Assembly (NCBI GenBank): GCA_028023455.1
Contig: JAQFVV010000184.1
Location: forward strand, 372,001-436,000
Direction of reading: 5' to 3'
Length of the DNA: 64,000 nt
Source of the DNA: Epiperipatus broadwayi
Taxonomy: Eukaryota; Onychophora; Udeonychophora; Euonychophora; Peripatidae
A program made the translations under genes and the position numbers. The notes beneath the pieces were generated by a model. It saw only the letters and a program-made list of their open reading frames with translations, was not told where the DNA came from and searched no databases. Below are positions 1 to 11,321 of the stretch, piece by piece; positions within the stretch are counted from its first letter, which is position 1, and each line of letters begins with the position of its first letter.

Positions 1-345
1 TTGCTTTTATTGATTTAATGAAAACATTTGATTCAGTTAATCAAACAGGTTTATAGCATTGATTGGAATTGGTTGTCCACAAAAATTTATTCATATTATG
101 CAGTTTCTAAATGATGGAATCAAGAAACACTATAGACATGATTTTTTTGCCAGGTAAATATAAGAAAAGTATTAGAAATAAAGGAGTGACTTTTATATTG
201 CTTTTATTGATTTAGTTAAAGCATTTGATTCAGTTAACCAAACAGGTTTATAGCATTGTTTGGAATTGGTTGTCCATCAAAATTTATTCATATTATGTAG
301 CTTCTAAATTATGGAATTTGAGACATTTGAAGTAAAACCTGGTGT
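1..345 (+). repeat. Internal tandem duplication in the LINE remnant
   Basis: Bases from about 1-122 are repeated at about 198-320 with only a handful of differences; the period is 197 bp. Both copies encode the FIDL-KxFDSVN start of the RT domain. The first copy ends in a short unrelated stretch (about 123-180) before the second begins. The left end is cut by the window, so the true length may be greater. Confidence 0.8.
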
Positions 346-740
346 TAAACAAAAGATGTGCTCTTGCTTCAGTATTGTTTTCAATTTTTATGGCTGTTAT
401 CTTTGTAATATTTATAGACATCTTAATGAAACAGGGATCAAGAGGTAATACAAGTTTAATAGTAGAATTATTAATTTTAACTGATTAAAAACAAAAACTT
501 CATCTTCATGGATTCTGAATTTATAATATGCTGATGATTGTACTATTTTTGCTAGTTGAAAAGAACAATTTACAGAATGTACTTAATGTTTTGAATGCAA
601 TATTTAAAGACTTTAGTTTAATAATTAATGTTCAAAAAAACTCAAGATGTTCATCAATCAGTGACCAAAAAAAAATTCTCAAATTTTAGTTTGGATGATT
701 ATCAATTTGAGAATGTAAACCAATTACAAGTAAAAGGGAC
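1..740 (+). pseudogene. LINE reverse transcriptase remnant (LINE family 2)
   Basis: Decayed non-LTR reverse transcriptase, truncated at the window edge. Readable peptides, in shifting frames with stops, follow RT order: AFIDLVKAFDSVN near 202-240, FETFEVKPGVKQ near 318-354 (the conserved GVKQG block), a broken LFSI region, then YADDCTIFA near 525-555, which is the catalytic Y/FADD box. A DYQFENVNQ stretch near 697-725 matches the usual segment before the YLGS motif. Many stops and frameshifts make it non-functional. The wording of the motifs is that of the same family as the minus-strand fragments at 18370-18960, 55915-56350 and 58390-58620. Family-level clade is not assigned; confidence that it is a LINE RT is high. 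Confidence 0.8.
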
Positions 741-2384
741 ACAACAGTACAACACATGCTCTAATGTATTTCTGTTGCCTTTAATAAGTTAAAAAGATAA
801 AAGTATTTCAGCAATAATATTTCAATAATTTTTTTTAGTACAGACAGTAGGTCATAAAAAAGGAAACAAATAAATGAGGTAAAATAAAAGTAGAAAGTTT
901 TTAACAGTAAATTAATGTAACACATAAAAATAAATATCATTAAAAAAATGTAATAAAAAATTACAAAAATTAAATAAATGTGACTTTATTTATATTAGAA
1001 AGAAAAATTATGGGAGGGAAAGACAATAGAAGAGAAATAAAAAAAATAAAAAAACAGAAGTAACAAATAGAAAGTTATTAATAGAAAAGGGAGATTCATT
1101 AAAAAGATGGAAAATAAATATCAGTGATTCATATGTTTTTAAAAATGAAAGTTAATAAATAATAATAATAATAGAGAGAAATTTTTTTGATATTAAATGC
1201 TTGTACTGAATGTGCACTAAAAAAAAATAATCAAATAATTGTTTCTTCAATCACAAATGGAGTTTTTAGATTTAATGTTGTATTGATAGAGGATAAGAAT
1301 CTATGCTTCATTTCATGTAATAAATTTTGAATTATAACGTAAATTATTTATTTACTAAATAGTTGTTCATTATTATGAAAAAGCAGCCAATTAATTATAT
1401 TTCTGAATAGATAGGAATCTAATTTTTTTTTTCTCAAACCCCATCAGAGATGTAAACAAAGCAGATAGTAATGCTTTTTTTTTTTTTAAAATTGATTATG
1501 CTAAAAGTATAAATGCATGACAACAGTTATGTGATATTTATTTATTACAATTAATAATTAAATACAGAAATATGTACATAGGCAAGAATGAAGTTTAATC
1601 AATTATATATTTACAAACCATAACAATAGCAGTGATCAAAATCAAACAGCAAAGATTCATGCCCTGCATGATTTAGTGTGGTGATAGTAGGATTGCTGAT
1701 TCTGGAGTTTAAGATTTGATGGATTATGGTTCTGCCTCTGACACTTCTGATGCTTGAACTTTTTACAAACTCAGAAACAATAAACTATTTACTTATTTTT
1801 ATTTAATATAATTCATTATATATTATATAATTGTCAATTTCAAAAAAATAATAATGAATGAGGCATAAGGATAATTTACTAAAGTCTTTAATTGAAGAAA
1901 ATCTTTTTATTTTTTGTTTATTGTCTACAATTAAGAAAACAGAAGTTTCTTTATAATTATTTCTAATATATACCTAACACTGTTAAATTAACATTTCCAG
2001 AGATTGACAATTATATACCTTTTAATAAATATGAGTTTCATATTTTAATAAATAAAAAATGTCTTAATGCTCTGTATTGTATACTCACAAATTTAATAGC
2101 CATTTACCAAATAATTGCACTACTGTTGTAAATATTAAGTTTAAAATTGGCATAGTTTATAAAAATAATAACTAATTAAATATTAATCTTTCCATGTTTG
2201 ATGACATATCTTTACATCTCTCATGTGTTCAAATTACAATATGGTTTTTGTATAGTTATATTGCATTTATATACAAAAAAAAAACTTCTTATATATATAT
2301 AAGGATGTATGTCTTACATAAAATAAAATTATTTTTCTAGTTTCAATTTATTAATTGTTTTATTATCTCCATGAAAGATTAGTA
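741..2384. other. AT-rich non-coding stretch
   Basis: No recognisable gene or element. It holds poly(A)/poly(T) runs and short AT microsatellites such as (TA)n near 2292. A slightly less AT-rich patch at 1650-1790 has no coding signal that I recognise. Confidence 0.6.
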
Positions 2385-2600
2385 ATCCATTGATGTATGA
2401 AGATTACTCCAAATTTAATCCAGTTATTTGATCCATAGCTTCTTTGTATTATTCAGCAAATTTTCATTTCATATATTGTATTTTTCTAGATTTTATTATA
2501 ATTTTTTAGAATTCAATTTAAGATATCAGTTGTTTATCTATTATCATCTCTTCTAATGTTATGTCCACAATACTTTACTAAACCTTTTTCCTAAAATATT
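2385..2600 (-). mobile_element. 3' fragment of the RTE-type LINE, degraded
   Basis: Aligns by eye to the 3' end of the RTE LINE at 25331-25580: matching landmarks are the ATCCACTGCAGGATGAAG-like start, CCAAGTTTAATCC, and CTATTATCATCTCTTCTA followed by ATGTCCA. It encodes the remains of the C-terminal region after the reverse transcriptase (the W-AGHI-RRDD area) but is full of small indels. The fragment is 5'-truncated, as is usual for LINE insertions. Confidence 0.7.
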
Positions 2601-3603
2601 AATTCTAAATAAATAGTTTTAAAAATAACTTTACTTTAACTACAAACAAGCACAAAAATAATTAATAAAATATTATTAAATTTAAGAATAAACTTTTAAA
2701 TGATAAAATACCAGTACCTGAGTTTGCTTTTTTTAACATTCATATATATATAGTAATATTATATTATGAGGATTTGTATGTTATTAATAATAATAATCAT
2801 CATAAATAAAAACATCAACTGGTAAATTAAATTAGTTTAAAATTCATATTTTTCTATGAAGACAATCCCAGCAATGTTTTTAATTTATGCATATTAAAGA
2901 TGATGCAACTTTAAATAAAGAAATTCCCCCAGCATTTCTATTTTCATAGAATTCCTGGGATAATGCAATTATTCTAGGTTTCTTAAAAAAATCATTAATG
3001 CAAGTGTTCATAATAAGTTGTTTATCTAAAATAAATTAACTTTTTTGCATTAGATGTATTGTGCAAACAATATATTATAGTGTTTCCTCAGGTATTTTTG
3101 ATATCTTAATTTCCATTAATTTATGCATTTCTTTTTATGATAATGTTTCAAGATGTTAACAGCTTAGACAATCTCAAAGGATAATTTATCCCTCAAGAAA
3201 ATTCTTCTTAAATTTTATTTAGCCCTGCATTTTAAATTATTATTTTTAAATATGGTTAACATTTTTTACTCATGAATAAAATTCGATAACCACCTGGTAA
3301 AAGAAAGTTCCTATGTAGAAAAGATAAAATATATCCACTCATTCTTAGTATCAGAATTGATGACATTTTTGCTTTTACAATATAATAAAAATTCCTAATT
3401 TCAATTTGAAATATTTAACTCATTTATCCTTGGCATCACTTTTCTATTGTTTAGAAGGGCACATATGCCTATTTGCTTACAATATTTCAGCATTCTTGAC
3501 AAATAAAAAATTTAAATTTGCAAAAATAATAATTAACAAATATTTTCAATTAAATATTGCATTTCGAATAGATTTAATCTATATAACTTATAAATATTAA
3601 TAT
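2601..3603. other. AT-rich non-coding stretch
   Basis: No gene or repeat family recognised. It contains short AT dinucleotide runs (near 2743) and ATA/AAT triplet runs (near 2785). Short ORFs here have no family resemblance. Confidence 0.6.
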
Positions 3604-4336
3604 TGCCATATCTCATTTTGCCTTCGATAATAGACCAGTCCGATTCTATCTTATCTAAATCAGACTGAACATTTATCACCATGAATCTTTGCATATATAG
3701 ACAGATAATGCATAGCCAATGACAAGAACAGGTCAATGATGCTCACTGAATCTGAATGGTTTCATTAAGCAGAGAATATGGCAATAAATAGACTTTTTGA
3801 TAATAAGGTCAGAGAATTACTGTCACAAAATTGAAAGACAGAATCTTCATTCTCTCCAACAATGGTCACACAGCTGATTGGACTACTGTTGAATCTGAAC
3901 TACAGACTATGTTGTCCAGAGAATTTTGTGAAACCTTAAAGAGAGTATATATTCTGCAAACAAAAACTATTAAAATAAATGGTTAACACAGTAAGGCAAG
4001 TCCACCTTCAGGATTGGAAGATGCTAGAACCGAATATTGGCATGACACAAGTTGTCATAGTAAAGCCAGAAGTGTCATTATATCTATTCATAAGGCAGAC
4101 TGCCAAGATACAGCTGGAAATGGTAAGAAAATCTATAAGGGCATATGCAGTCCTTTCTTCTGTAGTTCACTCCAGAACTAGGAGCTATAAATTGCCTACA
4201 GTAGAAGGCAGTGTATACAAGTGTATATTTGTATTCATGTTTCACTAATAAATATATTAGAAATGTATACACATGTTTATATTCATATATATTTACATAA
4301 GTCTGTGATTATTAAATCACATATATAATCCAGACA
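3604..4336 (+). repeat. 5' LTR of a Gypsy-like element
   Basis: Begins TGCCATATCTCA, matching TGTCATATCTCA after the purine tract at 6170-6182. The segment from 3774 is clearly homologous to 9071-9660: shared landmarks are ATATGGCAATAAATAG, TCTCTCCAA-AATGGTCACA, GTGAGGCAAGTCCA-like text, CCAGAACTAGGA and CTGTGATTATTAAATCACAT. It contains AATAAATATA near 4247, a possible polyadenylation signal. The retroelement gag remnant begins about 300 bp downstream. The 3' border (near CCAGACA at 4336) is a guess, since I see no clean primer-binding site. Confidence 0.6.
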
Positions 4337-4636
4337 AAATATAAGATTTGGTTCAGTTTGTAAATAAATGTTTTTCTCCCTCAGCGGGGGGGGGGGGTTT
4401 AAGATTGCTCCCACTGGTTGTTTGATTTTGGCATTAATAAACAAAAATTGATCACAAATGTTATTTGTATGTAGATAAAAAAATTTTTTTTAGCAAATGA
4501 GTGATTACTCTTATTAATAAAGACAAAAACTTCATCCAGTCAGTTTGAGTCAAAGGTTGCCAGTTATGAAAACACTTATCAAATAAAAGTTAAAAAATTA
4601 GTTGAGTATAAATTTTTTCTCACCCGACAAAAAAAA

Positions 4637-5150
4637 AAAAATGGTTAAAATTGGCTCAATTGAAGCATTTGATCTGGCCTATCCAAATAATTGACCAAAC
4701 TATAAAGATCGAATAATCTTCTATTTACATGATAATCAAATAAAAAAGCCCACATTAAAATTAGTTATGCTCATGTCTATTATGACACCCCTTACTTATG
4801 AGGTCTTTAAAGCCCTAGCTTCTTTGCTTTCATCTGACCTTGATTTTGATGAGCTATTGTCTATACTAACTTTCCCACTCCCAAATCCCTAACAATAATA
4901 CAGATATACCATTTCAATCTCTGTACCCAAGGGAAAGAGGAAGAATCTAGAGAATTTTCCATTTACTTAAAACTAGCTTTAAAATGCAATTTCAAAGACT
5001 TCTTTAATGAAGCTCTATAAAATCATTTTATCTGTGGAATAAGAGACCAGTCTCCAGAGTCAAGCTTCCAATTGACTCTGACATAACATTTGATTCCATT
5101 GTCTCTCAAGCGATTCTAGTGGAATCAACAGCTAGTCAAGTAAATCCATT
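4637..5150 (+). pseudogene. Gypsy-type gag remnant
   Basis: Translated by eye, this stretch follows the gag pattern of invertebrate Ty3/Gypsy elements: IGSIEAFDLAYPN at the start, then FYLHDNQIK, then KLVMLMSIMTPLTYEVFKAL, a FDELLSIL segment, a SREFSIYLKLALKCNF segment, and FNEALxNHFICGIRDQSPES. The last block is the characteristic R/NxFICGI-D gag signature. There are internal stops and at least one frame change, so it is dead. It lies directly between the LTR and the protease remnant, in the expected order. Confidence 0.75.
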
Positions 5151-5229
5151 GAAAAAAAAAGTATTATAGTATTCAAAGGGTTGAGCAGAAACCTAGCTGA
5201 CAGTAAGTCACTTCTCATATAAATCAACA

Positions 5230-5420
5230 ACAACAAATCAAAAGTGTTGTTATAGATGTGATCAACCAACACATATGTGAGCAACCAATACATACACACA
5301 CAATATCCACACCAGTATACAGTGTGTATATATTGCAAGCATGTTGCCATGTAAAGCTGTTTGTTTTACATAAAAAGAACAAGTTGCTAATAACAGAATA
5401 GATGAGTTCATTCCAAAAAG
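5230..5420 (+). pseudogene. Possible nucleocapsid zinc-knuckle remnant
   Basis: Between gag and protease there is a stretch reading CYRCDQPTHM (near 5249-5278), which resembles the first half of a CX2CX4H zinc knuckle as in CYRCGxxxHx. The rest of the knuckle is not intact. A partly repeated sequence (AACCAACACATATGTG, AACCAATACATACA) may have disrupted it. Assignment rests mainly on position. Confidence 0.4.
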
Positions 5421-5479
5421 ACAGAAAGGCAATTTAAAGTCTAAGAAACAAAATGAGGCATTGACTCTTTTAAATGCAG

Positions 5480-5770
5480 AATTCTTGTTAATGATATGCC
5501 TGTAACAATTGAACTGGATACTAGGTTTACAGTGTCCATTGTGTTATAAAAGACATGAGCTATTATTAATAAGAAAATGAATATCAGCTACATCCTAGCA
5601 GCAAAACAATTAGTGATTACCAAGACAATCTAGTAGCACTCTTAGGTTAGGCCAGAATGAAAGTTATAATGATAAAAAAAACTAATATCCAGTTCTTGAT
5701 GAACCTGCTGGTAAGCAGATCAGTTTATTAGAACACAACTGGTTGACTCAGCTCACAACAATAAATTCAA
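5480..5770 (+). pseudogene. Aspartic protease remnant of the Gypsy element
   Basis: The peptide LVNDMPVTIELDTRFTVSI (near 5485-5542) matches the active-site region of retroelement aspartic proteases, where D-T-G is expected after the hydrophobic E-L. Here the glycine codon reads arginine (LDTR), so even without the frame breaks the catalytic triad would be lost. Near 5727-5755 LLEHNWLTQL matches the (I)LGRNWL block at the end of the domain. Stops and frame changes lie in between. Confidence 0.7.
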
Positions 5771-5849
5771 ACAGAGTCTATTCAGAAGGAGTTATTAAAA
5801 ATCTGTGTTTGAACCCTAAACTAATGCACAAAACTAAAAGTGCAAAAAA

Positions 5850-6182
5850 GCAGATAGATACTCATGTCCTATGCCACATGTTTAAGGTTACCATCATATG
5901 GGTTCCAGCAGTGGTAATCAAAGTCAAACATTTACCAACAGTAGTGGTTAAAACTGCTAATGAATTACTCATCACCAGATAGCAACAAAGCCTCACCAGA
6001 TGCCAAAAATTTGCAAGTCAACAGTGGAGTCACCACCCAACTGCAATAATCCTACAGTTCTGACATCCACAGATGACAACAGTGGACTTGCTAAGAAGAT
6101 CACCAAGCCAGATAATACTCCACTTACCATTATACCTATATGGTTATGTTCTCCAGGGTAAATTTTAGCAAGGAGGAGGGAA
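5850..6182 (+). pseudogene. pol 3' end remnant and polypurine tract
   Basis: The peptide WVPAVVIKVKHLPTVVVKTA (near 5903-5962), followed by ELLITR, resembles the C-terminal tail of Gypsy integrases (W-PG-V/I, then a V-T-G-RH-D-L pattern). Reverse transcriptase, RNase H and the integrase core are absent between the protease and this tail, so most of pol appears deleted. The purine run AAGGAGGAGGGAA at 6170-6182 sits immediately before TGTCATATCT and is the expected polypurine tract at the 3' LTR border. Confidence 0.5.
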
Positions 6183-6888
6183 TGTCATATCTCACCTTCA
6201 CATGCATTCAAAACATTAGAGATATTTTAAAATTTCAGATTGATAGTTTGATAATATAAAAATGAGTAAAAGCTGTCCCCTGAATCAAAAATGCATTACA
6301 TCCAAAAAAATTCAGATGCACTGGATCTAGATTCAAAATTTTTTACTGTCAAAGCCCATAAGTCAGAAACTATATGTAACAGCGCAAGCTGCTTATTATT
6401 ATAATAAGCACTACTATCTAGCAACCCTTAATTATTTAAAATCATAATAAATACCATAACTGGAATAGAATCAGTAATTTGCTCATTAAGGCATTTATAT
6501 ATATATATATAGAATTATAGCAAAGCAAATCTAGAAAATTATAACTCCTGAATAAATTGATTCAGAATTATGGTAGTTTTTTTTTTAAAAATTATTTTAT
6601 TATAATGCTTCAGATTTGGACATACTTCAATCAAAATGAATGTTTTATTTATATTTTGTCTCTTATTACTTTTTTTGTTAATGACTTCATCCAAAAGAAA
6701 TACATGTCTAATGATGTTATTCTGATAGAAGAGCACCAATTTTTTTTTTAAAAATAGGAGAATTTTGTCAAATGGTAAAATAATTTTATCTATTTCAAGT
6801 GATCTAAATGATAATTATAAATATTTTTCCAAGGTAATATTTAGTATAGAAATTTAGATATATAATTTCAAGAATATTTTTATAAAAA
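6183..6888 (+). other. Start of a 3' LTR then AT-rich DNA
   Basis: The first dozen bases (TGTCATATCTCACC) match the start of the 5' LTR at 3604, but I could not follow homology further, so the 3' LTR looks truncated or highly diverged. The remainder has a (TA)n run near 6498-6512 and no recognisable gene. Confidence 0.4.
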
Positions 6889-7004
6889 CTATGGAAAATG
6901 TCTGTCTTGCATTGGTGGTCGAGAGGTCAGTGCGACTGCCTTGCACTTGCAGGCAGTTTGCCCGGCCGATGCTATGACAAAAAAAAAAAACTATGGAAAA
7001 TGTC
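6889..7004 (+). mobile_element. tRNA-derived SINE with internal deletion and target-site duplication
   Basis: A perfect 14-bp direct repeat CTATGGAAAATGTC (6889-6902 and 6991-7004) flanks the insertion; with the adjacent A's the match is longer. The body (6903-6990) carries a good RNA polymerase III A-box, TGGTCGAGAGG, and ends in a 12-14 base poly(A). Compared with the copy at 9735-9842, about 26 bp containing the B-box are missing, the deletion joining TTGCCCGG to the second CCGG-like motif. A retrotransposed SINE whose internal promoter is broken fits the evidence. Confidence 0.85.
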
Positions 7005-7088
7005 AGAAAATTGTATTTTAATAATCTCCATATTTTAATAATCTCCATACTTTTTCTTTCTTTTTTTTATGTAAATAAAGATACAATA

Positions 7089-7170
7089 AAAGACAAATGA
7101 TCCCCAAGATGCATTTCATGTGGAACCAGCTCTCATCAGTTAGCCCAGGTCACCAGCTCTCATATATATC
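7089..7170 (+). repeat. Single arm of foldback repeat family C
   Basis: Shares ACAAATGATCCCCAAGATGC, then TTTCATGTGGAACCAGC and CTCATATATATC, with 28607-28690, and the first half with both ends of the inverted-repeat element at 35226-35498. No matching second arm was found downstream. Confidence 0.6.
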
Positions 7171-8935
7171 ATTATTATATGAAGAGTATGGCGAATTGTC
7201 ACATCTTTATTTACAACCGCCAAACTTGCTCCACTCACAACCTCAACTATATACATTTTTGATAAACCCTAATTACGTTTATCATTAATCATTTAAATTG
7301 TATTTTGAGGATATAATCAGGAAAAAAATCGACTTGAGAAACTGGAAATAAAGATGTATTTACTGGAATAAAAAAAGAGGTAAAAAATATTTTTAACTTT
7401 GTCATGAGAATAATACGATTTAATATGTTTGCCTTTTAATATATATCTAATTAATAGATTAAGTAATTAGAAATATCTGTAAATAAACTGAAAACATATA
7501 AACTTCAATTACAATAGGTGATATATTTACTATTCAGTCGCGCATAATAACAATAGAATGTGTAATTACAAAGTCCACCACTCAACTAATGCACTAAAAC
7601 ATTATCAATTTTTAATACAGTATATTGATCAAATAACAAATGTACCATGCACCCTGATTGGAGCTTACCTCTCTCCAAATGCGTTTACATATATATAAAC
7701 CTTTAATCTTAAAAGATTTATTATTCTATTTATTGCAATAAATGCAAACTTTAAAATTTAAAAATATACACAAAAACACTATTTAAATGAGAAGTCAGTA
7801 TATTAATTCTGGTGAAGAGATTCAAGTGTTTAATTAAATCTCTGGTTCACATGATGATTAAAAGTTTCGCTTCAAAATATATTCATAAGGACAGTGAAAG
7901 AAGACAATCTGTTGCCTTTTTCACTAAACTATCATCATCTGAGATTATATATCCCATTCAGACGTGCTGAGAATTAACCTGATTGATTATATGTAATATC
8001 AAATATTATTTATACATAGTGAATACAAAACTCGAATCAACTTTATAAAAAATGTAATATACCAATACTAAAATATAGTATACAAATAAAAATTAGTTAT
8101 AGTTAGTTACCTTACAGTACCAGTATGTTTTGCATCTCCAACAATATGTATTTTTTATTTCTCAAAATATAAGTTCATGGCTAATTTATAAATGATAATA
8201 TTTTTTAATTAGCCATGAATTTAAATTTCATTAGCAAAATAGAATGTATTTGCTACTGTTAATGGCAATGGATGCTATAAGCTAGCAATAACTAATTTTT
8301 TGTCTATTTTAATTTTATATATCATTTTTTATAAAGATAATTCCAGCCCTGTTTTTGATTTTATTACATATATGTGTTTTAAAAATAAAAGATATATTCA
8401 ATTTTGACTTGATAAAATTCTTTAAAAGATTAGACGGTTTTTCTTTTTAAACACACATATAGATGAAACTTAAAATTATGTTTTCATTTTTAGTCCACGA
8501 ACATCTTCATTTTGTCCTATATATATATTGTTTTTAATAGATTTTTAATTATCCAACATCACTATTTATAGCTTAATAAAATCTTTGTATATAGATCTTG
8601 ACTTGTGCATCATTAAACAGTTTTTTATAAGCAGACATTAAATCTATTAAGACAAAACAATTTGCTGTTTAAGTGCTTATTAATTGATTTCCTACAAATC
8701 TGATAGCAAATTAAAAGAATTACTTACATAGGATATTATTTTAAAAATATGATTCAGAAAGTATATGAAGTAATTTAAACGTACTAAATTTCTTCTGACA
8801 ATGGGAGAAAACATATCTATATAGCAAAGCATAAAAAGTTTGTAGTTATTAATTTTCCTATCAAATTATACTTTCACTCTATTATCATGTTTTTATATTA
8901 TATAACACAATCGTAATCGTTTTAAACCCTTATAC
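7171..8935. other. AT-rich non-coding stretch
   Basis: No gene recognised. It includes short AT microsatellites and the small inverted repeat at 8174-8219, listed separately. Confidence 0.6.
8174..8219. repeat. Short perfect inverted repeat
   Basis: Arms TTCATGGCTAATT (8174-8186) and AATTAGCCATGAA (8207-8219) are perfect complements, separated by 20 bp of AT-rich loop. It could form a cruciform or hairpin, or be a remnant of a foldback element; no flanking duplication is evident. Confidence 0.7.
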
Positions 8936-9061
8936 ATCCACTGCAGAATAAAGAACCCTTCAAGTTTAATTCCAATTTCTGATCCATAGCCTCAAATTTC
9001 CACATCATATCAGCAAACTTTCTTATCCATTCATTTTACATATGGTCTTTACCTGGGGCTT
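8936..9061 (-). mobile_element. 3' fragment of the RTE-type LINE, truncated
   Basis: Matches the 3' terminal 120 bp or so of the LINE at 25331-25470, sharing ATCCACTGCAG, CAAGTTTAATCC and TTACATATGGTCT-like landmarks. The match stops at a poly(T) run directly next to the LTR copy that starts at 9071, so the LTR insertion or a deletion probably cut it. Confidence 0.75.
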
Positions 9062-9070
9062 TTTTTTTTA

Positions 9071-9660
9071 CAATATGGCAATAAATAGTCAGTCTTTTTG
9101 AAGGTAAAGTTAGAGAACTACTGTCACAATGATGAAAGACAGAATCCTTGTTCTCTCCAATAATGGTCACATAGCTGAACAACTATGCATGTTTTCAGAG
9201 AAAACTACTGTCAAACCTGAACTGCAGTATATACGTTCTCCAGAGAACTATTGTCAAACATGAAAGACATTATATACATTCTCCAGACAAAAACTATCAA
9301 AACTAAATAGTTGATATCAGTGAGGCAAGTCCATTTTTCAGGACTGGAAGCTTCCAGAACCAAATATTGACATGAAGCTATCACAGTACAGCCACAAGTA
9401 TCACCATCTATTCATGAGGCAGGCTGCCAAGATATAGTGGGAAATGGTAGGGAACTCTACAAGGGCAATCCTTCCATAATTCACACCAGAACTAGGACCT
9501 ATACCTCATCAGCAGTAGCAAGCAGAATATAGCCATTGTAAATATATTGTAAATACAAGTGTATATTTGTATTCAATATTAGAAACATATTTACACATGT
9601 TTGTATTTATAATGATTTATATTTACATGAAACTGTGATTATTAAATCACATATATAATC
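9071..9660 (+). repeat. Partial or solo LTR of the Gypsy-like element
   Basis: Homologous along its length to 3774-4336, including CAATATGGCAATAAATAGTC, AATGGTCACATAGCTG, GTGAGGCAAGTCCA, TCATGAGGCAGGCTGCCAAG and CTGTGATTATTAAATCACAT. No gag or pol follows, so it is a solo LTR or an LTR fragment. The first 170 bp seen at 3604-3773 are missing. An internal segment near 9190-9290 (TTCTCCAGAGAA-like) is repeated two to three times, with AACTACTGTCAAAC and AACTATTGTCAAAC variants. Confidence 0.7.
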
Positions 9661-9719
9661 TAAACTAAACATAAATATAAATTTATCTTTACTTCATTTA
9701 CTTATGGATTTATCTCCAC

Positions 9720-9857
9720 AATAAACAATCTCTTTTTTTTTTTTTAAGTGTCATAGCATCGGCCGGGACATGAACCCACAACCGGGCAACTGCCTGCAAG
9801 TGCAAGGCAGTCGTGCTGACCTCTCGACCACCAAGGCAAGAGAATCAACAATCACTT
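9720..9857 (-). mobile_element. tRNA-derived SINE with target-site duplication
   Basis: Minus-strand SINE. Read in sense, it has A-box TGGTCGAGAGG, a hairpin-forming CTGCC...GGCAG segment in the anticodon-arm position containing TTGCA, and B-box GGTTCATGTCC (close to GGTTCGANTCC), then a short tail and poly(A), seen as a 13-base poly(T) near 9733-9745. Flanks AATAAACAATCTCTT (9720-9734) and AATCAACAATCACTT (9843-9857) are a 15-bp target-site duplication with two mismatches. The tRNA of origin is uncertain. This copy keeps both pol III boxes, unlike the one at 6903-6990. Confidence 0.85.
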
Positions 9858-11321
9858 TATTAGAAATTTGAAGTAATATTCCCCTAAATTTAAAATAGAT
9901 AAAATAAATAGAGAATAGATATATAGGTACACGTATACACTTTCAAATATTAAATTAAAGTTATATTACCTATTGTAAATCATTTTAGTATTACACATAT
10001 ACTAATAAATATTGCTGTGATAATTTTATTTTTTAATTCATTCATCCACATAAATAAATTATTTTAGATTTTTACATTATATGGCCTTTTACTAAGAGTT
10101 AACACGATAGGCGTGTTTATGCAAATATCAACGTTACATAGCTTCAGAATTTGGTACAAACTTTTCAAAAACTATAACATACGAATATAATATTGGAAAT
10201 TTAAAAATTGTTTTATAAGGTAACCAATCTTTTTAATAATATCATCTCTGATATAAGCTAATAAAACTTTTTAATTATTATTATGTTTAGAATAATTACT
10301 ATGTATCACAATATATATGTATATATTACTGACTTGCATTGTATGCAAACTATTTGCTTCAAAACTTATACAAATAATAATAAAGATTGAAGCAACTTGG
10401 CAGATAACTCTGGCATGGAATTTTTCCCGTAATTTATTGATAGCCAGTTTTATTTTTGGTCTTTTCTTTTTGTTTTGTTTTCTATATAGCAGCTTTGATA
10501 ATGCAGGATCTGGGATTTAACTCTGAAAAACTGCATTGATATGCTTACTTTATAAAATAATCACAAGTTGGTTTAGAATGTTCCAGGAATTTGTGCATTT
10601 ATTTTTTGCTCAAATCTTACTTAAATATTAAAATATTTTACTTTTGTGTGTGCAATAATATCGGAAAATGTGATGGCAAAATTATAAGACCAATCAATAT
10701 ATTCTTTAGAAATAATGATATAAAATCTATTAACTATTATAGGTTGGAATGGGTATATGAAATGAATGACAGTAACAGAAACTTCCTAAAAAATTATTTC
10801 ATAGTGAAATAGACTGACAACAGAATACGATGAAAAAGAATAGTTAAGCAAGAATATTAAAACGTTTTATGAAAAAAATTTGACTTCAGAAGTTAAAAGA
10901 TGATGCCACAAGATATAATTAATAGATTTTAAAAATCGGCATATGATATATATCATTGATTAATTTGTATAGTCATTGCAAAACTTCTCTCTATTATTTT
11001 CGTTCTTTAATTGTCTTTCTTCTTATCTCTCTTTTTTTTTCCTTTGAGTTAAAATAATTACTTTTATTTATGAATGGCTGCTTATATAAATAATATGCAT
11101 TCCCAAATGAAATTTAAAAAAATATCTAGTATTTGTATATATTATCCTAACAATTTATGTAAACATAAATATAATATTGTATAACATGTATATGTAAACA
11201 TTAATAACTCATTTTTTAAAAAATAAAATTTAGTTATTAAATGATTTTATTTTTTAAAAAAAAAACCCATAAAATATGAATGTACATAAAATATATATAT
11301 TGCAAAATTTAAAAGCACGTG
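9858..11321. other. AT-rich non-coding stretch
   Basis: No gene recognised. Two short ORFs (10317-10520 and 10591-10812) have no family resemblance and biased AT-driven composition. Confidence 0.6.

Noticed and set aside
6557-6751. Pair of opposite ORFs at 6539-6751
   Set aside because: Both are bounded by poly(A)/poly(T) runs and have no recognisable features.
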